Shown piece after piece: positions 1 through 5,094 of a stretch of DNA of 6,911 nucleotides (the stretch's first letter is position 1; each line of letters starts with the position of its first letter). Position numbers and translations under genes: made by a program. The stretch spans positions 1-6,911 of the forward strand of contig DAOUQS010000109.1 in NCBI GenBank assembly GCA_030625465.1. The letters run 5' to 3'. Below the pieces are notes generated by a model. It was given only the letters and a program-made list of their open reading frames with translations. It made no database searches and was not told the DNA's origin. This stretch comes from Amylibacter sp. (GTDB lineage: Bacteria > Pseudomonadota > Alphaproteobacteria > Rhodobacterales > Rhodobacteraceae).

Positions 1-1922
1 TCGTCTTTCAACGCGGCAATCACCGCGTCCAGATCCTGCACGGATGTTCGTTTGTCACCCAGACGGCGTACTGAAACCGTACCTTCGTCAACTTCGCGCA
101 TACCAACAGCCAGTATCACTGGAACCTTGCCCAATGAGTGTTCACGCACCTTGTAATTGATCTTTTCATTGCGCATATCCGCCTCGGCACGCAGGCCGGC
201 CGCCTTCAGTTTCGCAACCGTTTCAGCCACGTAATCATTGGCATCAGACACGATAGAAGCCACCACAATCTGGCGCGGTGCCAACCACAACGGGAAGCGA
301 CCCGCATAGTTTTCAATCAGCACCCCAAGGAAGCGTTCAAACGACCCCAATGTGGCGCGGTGCAACATCACCGGCGTGTGTTTTGCCCCGTCTTCACCGA
401 CATATTCCGCGTCCAGCCGTTCGGGCAGAACAAAGTCGGCCTGTAGCGTGCCAAGTTGCCATTCACGGCCGATCGCATCGGTCAGTTTAAAGTCCAGTTT
501 CGGGCCATAAAATGCCCCTTCGCCTTCGTCTACGTCATAGGGTAAATCCAGCTTCTTGATGGCACTTTCAAGGGCGGCTTCAGCCTTGTCCCAAACCGCG
601 TCAGAACCAGAGCGAACCTCTGGTCGTGTTGAAAACTTTATGTCAAACTTTTCAAAGCCCAAATCACTGTAAACACTGGATAAAAGTTCTATGAACTTCT
701 TGGTTTCGGCGGCGATTTGATCCTCTGTGCAAAAGATATGCGCGTCATCTTGGGTAAACCCGCGCACCCGCATCAAACCGTGCATAGAGCCAGAGCTTTC
801 ATACCGGTGACAAGAGCCAAATTCGGCCAGTCGCAACGGCAGGTCTCGGTAGCTTTTCATGCCCTGATTATAGACCTGAACATGGCATGGGCAGTTCATC
901 GGTTTTAGCGCGTTTACCCGCTTTTCATTGGCATGCTCTTCATCAATTTCAGTGATGAACATATTCTCGCGGTATTTTTCCCAATGCCCCGAAGCTTCCC
1001 ACAGTTTGCGGTCAACAACCATCGGGGTATTAATCTCTTGATAACCATCCGCAATTTGGCGCCGCCGCATATAATCTTGTAAAACACGGTACAGTATCCA
1101 GCCGTTGGGATGCCAGAACACCATGCCGGGCGCCTCTTCTTGAATGTGGAACAGATCCATTTCGCGGCCCAGTTTACGGTGATCACGCAAGGCTGCCTGT
1201 TCCAGCATATAAAGATGCGCTTTCAGGTCTTCCTTGTTCTTGAAAGCCACCCCGTAGATGCGTTGCAACATCTGGTTGTTACTGTCACCGCGCCAATAAG
1301 CGCCCGCCACTGACATCAGTTTGAAAGCATCTGCCGGCACTTGCCCCGTATGCACCAAATGCGGTCCACGGCATAAATCCTGCCACTCGCCATGCCAATA
1401 CATCCGCAAGTCCTCACCTTCGGGGATCATACTGATCAGCTCGACCTTATAAGGTTCATCACTGTCTTCATAAAACTTGATCGCACGCGCCCTGTCCCAT
1501 GTTTCGGTACGTACAAGATCGCGCTTATTGATAATCTCGCGCATCTTTTTTTCAATGGTGGTCAGGTCTTCTGACGAAAATGGCTCTTTGCGATCAAAGT
1601 CATAATACCAGCCGTTGTTGATCACAGGGCCGATGGTGACTTTCACGTCAGGCCAGATTTCCTGCACGGCGCGCGCCATTATATGGGCGCAGTCGTGGCG
1701 GATCAATTCCAGTGCCTGGGCGTTATCCTGCATGGTGTGAATGGCAAAGCCTGCATCCGCATCAATCGGGCGCGACAGGTCACGGTGTTCGCCGTCAACA
1801 GAGCAACTGATGGCCTTCTTGCCCAAAGATGTGGAAATGTCCTTGGCAACCTCAAGGCCGGTTATGCCTGCGGGATAGTTGCGTTGATTGCCGTCGGGTA
1901 GGGTCAGGGTAATGTCAGCCAT
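1..1922 (-). CDS. thrS: Threonyl-tRNA synthetase (3' end cut by window edge)
   Basis: Class II cytoplasmic enzyme that attaches threonine to tRNA-Thr using ATP and edits mischarged Ser-tRNA-Thr. My translation of the minus strand is open from an ATG at 1922-1920 to the window edge: 640 codons without a stop. The N-terminal TGS domain covers about residues 1-62. The editing domain shows H76, H80, C184 and H188, matching E. coli H73/H77/C182/H186. The catalytic core carries the zinc ligands C344, H395 and H521, each exactly 10 residues after E. coli C334/H385/H511. Motif 2 (RYESSG, then [10 protein letters not shown]) and motif 3 ([15 protein letters not shown]) are intact, followed by the anticodon-binding domain. 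E. coli ThrS has 642 residues, so with the offset only about 10 residues are missing. A GAGGAA Shine-Dalgarno at 1934-1929, 6 nt before ATG, supports the start. A cysteine follows the first zinc ligand by two (MNCPCH), where E. coli has glycine. Confidence 0.97.
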   Translation of the reverse strand, partial: MADITLTLPDGNQRNYPAGITGLEVAKDISTSLGKKAISCSVDGEHRDLSRPIDADAGFAIHTMQDNAQALELIRHDCAHIMARAVQEIWPDVKVTIGPVINNGWYYDFDRKEPFSSEDLTTIEKKMREIINKRDLVRTETWDRARAIKFYEDSDEPYKVELISMIPEGEDLRMYWHGEWQDLCRGPHLVHTGQVPADAFKLMSVAGAYWRGDSNNQMLQRIYGVAFKNKEDLKAHLYMLEQAALRDHRKLGREMDLFHIQEEAPGMVFWHPNGWILYRVLQDYMRRRQIADGYQEINTPMVVDRKLWEASGHWEKYRENMFITEIDEEHANEKRVNALKPMNCPCHVQVYNQGMKSYRDLPLRLAEFGSCHRYESSGSMHGLMRVRGFTQDDAHIFCTEDQIAAETKKFIELLSSVYSDLGFEKFDIKFSTRPEVRSGSDAVWDKAEAALESAIKKLDLPYDVDEGEGAFYGPKLDFKLTDAIGREWQLGTLQADFVLPERLDAEYVGEDGAKHTPVMLHRATLGSFERFLGVLIENYAGRFPLWLAPRQIVVASIVSDANDYVAETVAKLKAAGLRAEADMRNEKINYKVREHSLGKVPVILAVGMREVDEGTVSVRRLGDKRTSVQDLDAVIAALKD

Positions 1923-1979
1923 TGTGCTGTTTCCTCGTCATTTTGGCGCCTACAAAACGCCCGGTTGCGGTATAAACAT

Positions 1980-2008
1980 TAAATGAGATCTGGGGCGATA
2001 AAAGTCAA
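1980..2008 (-). promoter_or_regulatory. Candidate sigma-70 promoter of thrS
   Basis: Read on the minus strand there is a TTGACT (-35 like, 2008-2003), a 17-nt spacer and CATTTA (-10 like, 1985-1980). The -35 matches five of six consensus bases but the -10 is poor; TTTAAT slightly further on is an alternative with a 19-nt spacer. The leader to the thrS ATG would be about 50 nt. This is a pattern match only. I see no structure there that resembles the tRNA-like operator of E. coli thrS. Confidence 0.35.
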
Positions 2009-2033
2009 TATGCAAAATCCATCCGGCAAAATG

Positions 2034-2074
2034 CGCGATAATACCGGAATGCGAAAAATATATCTTTTATCGCG
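2034..2074. repeat. 8-bp inverted repeat CGCGATAA / TTATCGCG
   Basis: CGCGATAA at 2034-2041 is matched perfectly by TTATCGCG at 2067-2074, with 25 nt between the arms. A third copy of the core GCGATAA lies at 1995-2001, just upstream of the candidate thrS promoter's -35. The arms are too far apart for a classic compact operator and no T-run follows, so a terminator is unlikely. It may be a paired binding site or simply chance. Confidence 0.4.
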
Positions 2075-2099
2075 TGATTTCTGTCTGGTCCGGTACTAT

Positions 2100-2135
2100 C
2101 AATAAGGTCAAATCTGGCAATAAGGCCAAATCTGG
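2100..2135 (+). repeat. Two tandem copies of an 18-nt repeat
   Basis: CAATAAGGTCAAATCTGG at 2100-2117 is followed directly by the same 18 nt with one change (T to C at the ninth base) at 2118-2135. The last nine bases of a longer match, ATCTGGGGC (2130-2138), also occur at 1988-1996 near the thrS promoter candidate. The copies end 43 nt before the ATG of the isochorismatase-family gene, so they sit in its promoter or leader. They could be a repeated regulator site or a slippage duplication. Confidence 0.75.
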
Positions 2136-2178
2136 GGCTAATTGCCAACAGATACGTATAAATTCAGGAGACTAGAAA

Positions 2179-2739
2179 ATGACGAAGACAGCATTGATCG
2201 TTATCGACATACAAAATGACTATTTCGCAGACGGGGCCTTTGCTTTGCCTGCCATGGAAGCGGCGGCAAAAAATGCGGCGGCTTTAATCGCGAAGTTCCG
2301 GGGGGCGGGTGCGTCTGTAATTCACATCCAGCACATAATGACCCGGCCAAATCCCCCGTTTTTTATTCCGGGCAGTGTTGGCGAAAAAATTGCAGATAGC
2401 GCGTTGCCAAAAGCGGGTGAGCCTGTTGTGAAAAAGAATTATGCGAATTCATTCAGGGACACTGTGCTAACGTCTACTTTGCAGGATCTGGATGTTTCAA
2501 AACTGGTGATCGTGGGCGCGATGACCAATAATTGTGTGGCGGCAACCACGCGTGCGGCTACAGATTTCGGGTATCAGGTTACTGTGGTCCATGATGCCTG
2601 TGCTGCGGCGAAGCTGACGTTTCAGGACACTGTGGTGCCAAGCGATATGGTGCATGCGACATTCATGGCCGCCTTGGGCATGCAAGGTGCGCAGGTTGTG
2701 GCGGCGACAGAAGTTGTGCTGGATAAACCAGTAAACTAG
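2179..2739 (+). CDS. Isochorismatase-family cysteine hydrolase
   Basis: 186-residue cytoplasmic hydrolase of the isochorismatase/nicotinamidase superfamily, whose members cleave amides, ureido groups or vinyl ethers through a Cys-Asp-Lys triad. The triad is visible: D10 in LIVIDIQNDY, K86 in VVKKNYANSF, and C119 in GAMTNNCVAATTRAATDFGY. The segment before C119 is where the family forms its cis-peptide; TNNC replaces the more usual THMC-type sequence. Length is normal for a single-domain member. An AGGAG Shine-Dalgarno at 2166-2170 lies 8 nt before the ATG and fixes the start. It is divergent from thrS and followed after 47 nt by an alpha/beta hydrolase in the same direction, so the two are probably an operon. 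I see no metal-binding triad of the nicotinamidase kind, and the substrate cannot be named from sequence. Family confident, function unknown. Confidence 0.93.
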   Translation: MTKTALIVIDIQNDYFADGAFALPAMEAAAKNAAALIAKFRGAGASVIHIQHIMTRPNPPFFIPGSVGEKIADSALPKAGEPVVKKNYANSFRDTVLTSTLQDLDVSKLVIVGAMTNNCVAATTRAATDFGYQVTVVHDACAAAKLTFQDTVVPSDMVHATFMAALGMQGAQVVAATEVVLDKPVN

Positions 2740-2751
2740 TTTAGTAGTAGA

Positions 2752-2779
2752 CCCCGTGTTCAAGTTGAAATTCACGGGG
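2752..2779 (+). promoter_or_regulatory. Hairpin overlapping the ribosome-binding site of the downstream hydrolase
   Basis: CCCCGTG at 2752-2758 pairs perfectly with CACGGGG at 2773-2779. Inside, TTC (2759-2761) can pair with GAA (2767-2769) around AAGTT, leaving a 3-nt bulge. The 3' arm contains the G-run that is the only Shine-Dalgarno candidate (GGGGGAA, 2776-2782) for the ATG at 2787. No T-run follows, so this is not a standard intrinsic terminator. It could attenuate translation of the second gene or protect mRNA ends. The pairing is visible; the function is inferred. Confidence 0.5.
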
Positions 2780-2786
2780 GAAGCCA

Positions 2787-3545
2787 ATGTCAAAGCCATC
2801 ACTGTTTGAAGCCACATCGGGCCGTAAAATCGCCTATCGCAAAACCAGCGGGACAGAACCCGGCGTTGTGTTTCTAGGCGGCTTTATGTCCGATATGGAA
2901 GGTACGAAAGCCACGTATCTGGAAGCGTGGGCCCGTGATCAGGGCCGCGCCTTTTTGCGCTTTGATTATTCCGGCCACGGGCAATCCTCTGGCACATTCG
3001 CGGATGGTTGCATTGGTGAATGGGCCGACGATGCGCAACAGGTTATTTCGGGTCTGACAAAAGGCCCGCAAATCTTGGTGGGCTCGTCCATGGGCGGCTG
3101 GGTTGCATTGTTGATGGCCAAACGCATCCCTAAAAAAATCGCAGGGCTTGTGGGGATTGCGGCAGCCCCTGATTTCACCGAAGACAGTATGTGGGATGGA
3201 TTTTCGGATGATCAGAAAACCACGATCATGGAAAGCGGGTTGTTGGCGCTGGACAGCGATTATTCCGATGACCCTTATATTATCACTCGGAAACTGATCG
3301 AGGACGGGCGCAAACAACTGGTACTGCGCACCCCCCTGAACCTGCCGTTTCCGGCGCGGTTCTTGCATGGCACGGCTGATATGGATGTGAATATATCTGT
3401 TGCATTGCGGCTATTGGATCACGCCAAAGGCAATGATCTGCGCCTGACCCTTGTCAAAGGCGCCGATCACAGCTTTTCCGAACCTGAAAACCTGTTGATG
3501 GTTCGCCGTGCCATTCATGCGGTGACGATGAAATCTTGGCGGTAA
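2787..3545 (+). CDS. Alpha/beta hydrolase, ABHD10-like serine hydrolase
   Basis: 252-residue alpha/beta-hydrolase-fold protein, probably a cytoplasmic esterase or thioesterase. The nucleophile elbow is GSSMGG with S101 as the likely nucleophile; the acid is D198 in FLHGTADMDV and the histidine H228 in KGADHSF. The oxyanion region is probably GGFMSD at 31-36, and FDYSGHGQSSG (59-69) is the usual strand-4 region. The pattern GGFMSDMEG plus GSSMGGW resembles the ABHD10 branch, whose mitochondrial member removes acyl groups from protein cysteines and hydrolyses acyl glucuronides; bacterial relatives are mostly uncharacterised. No signal peptide is evident. The start is the first ATG after a G-rich Shine-Dalgarno that lies in a hairpin arm. 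It follows the isochorismatase-family gene by 47 nt, so co-transcription is likely. Its stop is 4 nt from the stop of a convergent small gene. Fold and triad are clear; substrate unknown. Confidence 0.92.
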   Translation: MSKPSLFEATSGRKIAYRKTSGTEPGVVFLGGFMSDMEGTKATYLEAWARDQGRAFLRFDYSGHGQSSGTFADGCIGEWADDAQQVISGLTKGPQILVGSSMGGWVALLMAKRIPKKIAGLVGIAAAPDFTEDSMWDGFSDDQKTTIMESGLLALDSDYSDDPYIITRKLIEDGRKQLVLRTPLNLPFPARFLHGTADMDVNISVALRLLDHAKGNDLRLTLVKGADHSFSEPENLLMVRRAIHAVTMKSWR

Positions 3546-3549
3546 AATC

Positions 3550-3762
3550 TTAAAGCAAGGTTCCCACGACGACCACAAGCAGGCCGATTGCGGATAAAAA
3601 GAATGCCGCCATGTTGATTGCAACCAGACCTTTCAGGTGCGCGGTCAACTCTTCGCCCTCCAGGCCCTGTTTGCGGGCTTTAAACGCTTTTGCGATGCAA
3701 TAGATCAAACCAAGTAGCCCAAGCCCCGTTATAGCAACACCCACGATTATCAAACTGTCCAT
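3550..3762 (-). CDS. Small two-helix inner-membrane protein, function unknown
   Basis: 70-residue protein with two hydrophobic segments, about residues 4-24 and 46-68, joined by a charged loop (KAFKARKQGLEGEELTAHLK). The basic residues in that loop suggest that it faces the cytoplasm and both termini the periplasm. An AGGAG Shine-Dalgarno at 3773-3769, 6 nt before the ATG, supports a real gene and this start. I do not recognise the family by name. It converges on the alpha/beta hydrolase with only 4 nt between stops and is divergent from the GapR-family gene, with a 113-bp spacer. It could be a small accessory subunit or a stress protein, but nothing in the sequence points to a partner. Confidence 0.75.
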   Translation of the reverse strand: MDSLIIVGVAITGLGLLGLIYCIAKAFKARKQGLEGEELTAHLKGLVAINMAAFFLSAIGLLVVVVGTLL

Positions 3763-3875
3763 ATCAATCTCCTGTTAGGGCGCGTGTAAACGGTTTGTAA
3801 ATAATCGGCAAGATGCCTTGTCGGGCGCGGCGTGCTTGGGTACTCAGGGGTTTCTGTTAAATAAAGGATTCTAAA
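3763..3875. other. 113-bp divergent spacer between small membrane protein and gapR
   Basis: This spacer should hold the promoters of both flanking genes. On the minus strand TTGCCG (3811-3806) and TACACG (3788-3783) are 17 nt apart, a weak sigma-70-like pair for the small membrane protein. CGGCAAG at 3806-3812 faces CTTGTCG at 3817-3823 over a 4-nt loop, with one G-T mismatch. An AAGGA at 3864-3868, 7 nt before ATG, is the ribosome-binding site of gapR. I cannot call the gapR promoter with confidence. Confidence 0.4.
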
Positions 3876-4133
3876 ATGAACGATACAACTGCCCCCGGCT
3901 CTTACCGTGTTGCTGCTGACGAGCTGCGCTCTTTTATTGAACGGATTGAACGGCTTGATGCCGAGAAAAAGGACATTGCCGACCAACAAAAAGAGGTGAT
4001 GGCCGAAGCCAAGTCGCGCGGTTATGACACCAAAGTCATGCGTAAACTGGTGACCATGCGCAAAAAAGACCCGCAGGAAATTTCCGAGGAAGAAGCCATT
4101 CTGGAACTTTACCGCGAAGCTTTGGGAATGTAA
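3876..4133 (+). CDS. gapR: GapR-family (DUF2312) nucleoid-associated protein
   Basis: 85-residue DNA-binding protein of the DUF2312 family. Its studied member, Caulobacter GapR (about 89 residues), forms a tetramer clamped around overtwisted, AT-rich DNA ahead of replication and transcription and stimulates type II topoisomerases. The same layout is seen here: a long charged helix (about residues 12-48, with [16 protein letters not shown] and [13 protein letters not shown]), a basic stretch ([14 protein letters not shown], 52-65) matching the DNA-contacting part of GapR, and a C-terminal helix ending [15 protein letters not shown]. Length is full. The start has an AAGGA Shine-Dalgarno 7 nt upstream. 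It stands alone: divergent from a small membrane protein, convergent with a sulfotransferase-like gene whose stop lies 1 nt beyond its own. Phages also carry DUF2312 proteins, but no phage genes are nearby. The family is certain; orthology to GapR is very likely. Confidence 0.95.
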   Translation: MNDTTAPGSYRVAADELRSFIERIERLDAEKKDIADQQKEVMAEAKSRGYDTKVMRKLVTMRKKDPQEISEEEAILELYREALGM

Positions 4134-4134
4134 T

Positions 4135-5031
4135 TCACCCGAACCGGCGTGGTTGAACCGTTTCAACCCCGTCCATGCGTTCAATATAATACCAGTCATC
4201 TTCGTAGTTATGGATCAATTCCTGAACCAGCTCCGGTGGCCAGTCGGGGCCGACAATCTGGTTTGCAGAGCTGGGAAACTTTTTCAAGAAAGTCTGTCTG
4301 GTACTTTCAAAATATTCCCGGGTGCGCGGTGGATGCTCTTCCATATGCTTATTCAGCAATTGCGCACCTTCCAACGTCAGGCTTGAATTGATGCGGTCCG
4401 AGCTGCCGCGCAGCTGCTGGCTGTTTTGAATGCCTGAAAAAACCTGTGCCACATCGCGCCAGATGTAGGGATAATCCTCAAAACGCCAGACGGTTAACCC
4501 TATATCATTTTGTTTGCCCTGTAGCCGTTGCAAGAACAGTGACCACTTTAAGCTGGTTAATTTCACCTCGGATAGAAAATCGCTGTAACTGGAAAAATTG
4601 GCTGCCAGCAGGTTTTGGGTGTAACAGGACGGTATAAAAGTTGCAGGGTTCCGGGTTGACGCAAAAAACTGTAATTGATGGCCGCCAAATAGGCTTTGCA
4701 ATTGGTGGACCAACCCCGAAGTGCGCGGGTAAAACAGCTCTTTGCCAAAAGGGCGTGAAACATTGCCGACAATATTCGGGTTTACCAAAAGAAGCCTTTT
4801 AACGTCACGCCCATAGGTCAGACTGTGCATCATCTGGTCAATGACATCTGTTTTGTCACCGCCTGTGGTAATCGCCTTTAAGGCGCTGTTTATATGACGC
4901 AAAGTATTGTGCGCGCTGGAATGGAACACCGTATCATCGGCATCCAGCAATTCCGCATTATTGTATAAAACCGACGCCAGATGCTTGCTGGCTGTCCTGT
5001 GTGGCCCGACATATACTCTGATTTCCATCAT
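4135..5031 (-). CDS. Putative sulfotransferase-like P-loop protein
   Basis: 298 residues from the first of two adjacent ATGs (5031 or 5028). The N-terminus, IRVYVGPHRTASKHLASVL (residues 4-22), has the shape of the beta-strand plus 5'-phosphosulfate loop of PAPS-dependent sulfotransferases (usually GxxRTGTT-like). FASTRNPATFIPSCY (about residues 123-137) matches the 3'-phosphate motif, with R127 and S135 the expected contacts. The C-terminus is helical and acidic with many aromatics. The loop TASKHL is unusual compared with TGTTxL, so activity is uncertain. No signal peptide or membrane segment is seen. The open frame extends upstream to 5262, but that extension is Cys/His-rich, unlike a protein domain, and overlaps the divergent permease gene, so I start at the MM. 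No good Shine-Dalgarno precedes it. It converges on gapR with a 1-nt gap. The acceptor is unknown; a role in surface polysaccharide or lipid sulfation is only a guess. Confidence 0.75.
   Translation of the reverse strand: MMEIRVYVGPHRTASKHLASVLYNNAELLDADDTVFHSSAHNTLRHINSALKAITTGGDKTDVIDQMMHSLTYGRDVKRLLLVNPNIVGNVSRPFGKELFYPRTSGLVHQLQSLFGGHQLQFFASTRNPATFIPSCYTQNLLAANFSSYSDFLSEVKLTSLKWSLFLQRLQGKQNDIGLTVWRFEDYPYIWRDVAQVFSGIQNSQQLRGSSDRINSSLTLEGAQLLNKHMEEHPPRTREYFESTRQTFLKKFPSSANQIVGPDWPPELVQELIHNYEDDWYYIERMDGVETVQPRRFG
4151..4168. other. 7-bp perfect hairpin just past the gapR stop
   Basis: GGTTGAA (4151-4157), loop CCGT, TTCAACC (4162-4168). It begins 18 nt after the gapR stop codon and lies inside the last codons of the convergent sulfotransferase-like gene. 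No T-run follows on the plus strand, so termination by the intrinsic mechanism would be weak. It may still end or stabilise the gapR message. Function is inferred. Confidence 0.35.
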
Positions 5032-5055
5032 TTGTGCCCGATTGCAGTGGAAGAA

Positions 5056-5071
5056 AGAACAACCCTGTTCT
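5056..5071. promoter_or_regulatory. Operator-like palindrome AGAACA-N4-TGTTCT
   Basis: AGAACAACCCTGTTCT is a perfect 6-bp inverted repeat with a 4-nt centre. It sits near the middle of the 63-bp spacer between the divergent sulfotransferase-like gene and the ABC permease gene, where a shared regulator would bind. A second, overlapping inverted repeat, CTGT-N5-ACAG, lies at 5065-5077. It does not match the alphaproteobacterial LexA site (GTTC-N7-GTTC), and I do not recognise it as a known iron-regulator box. Confidence 0.4.
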
Positions 5072-5075
5072 GGAC

Positions 5076-5092
5076 AGCAAAATAGCTTTGCT
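5076..5092. promoter_or_regulatory. Inverted repeat AGCAAA-N5-TTTGCT next to permease start
   Basis: AGCAAA (5076-5081) and TTTGCT (5087-5092) form a perfect 6-bp inverted repeat around ATAGC, ending 2 nt before the proposed permease ATG. It occupies the place where a Shine-Dalgarno should be, and none is present. It may be an operator, a translational control hairpin, or coincidence. Confidence 0.35.
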
Positions 5093-5094
5093 TT

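Noticed and set aside
138..1901. Several short open frames on the plus strand (for example 138-446 and 1683-1901) and one in another minus frame (914-1186)
   Set aside because: They lie inside thrS, which reads through all motifs in one frame; their translations have no family character.
2031..2105. 24-codon plus-strand frame in the thrS/isochorismatase spacer
   Set aside because: No ribosome-binding site, no recognisable sequence, and it runs across the inverted repeat.
2752..2779. Intrinsic terminator after the isochorismatase-family gene
   Set aside because: The stem is GC-rich but is followed by GAAGCCAATG rather than a T-run.
2874..3368. 164-residue open frame on the minus strand inside the alpha/beta hydrolase gene
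   Set aside because: The plus-strand frame has a full catalytic triad; the antisense translation is rich in Arg, Gln and His, typical of a shadow frame.
3750..4199. 149-residue minus-strand open frame across gapR
   Set aside because: It overlaps the whole gapR gene and neighbouring spacers; gapR has a clear family match and ribosome-binding site.
5056..5071. LexA (SOS) box
   Set aside because: The palindrome is AGAACA-N4-TGTTCT; the alphaproteobacterial LexA site is a direct repeat, GTTC-N7-GTTC, which is not present.
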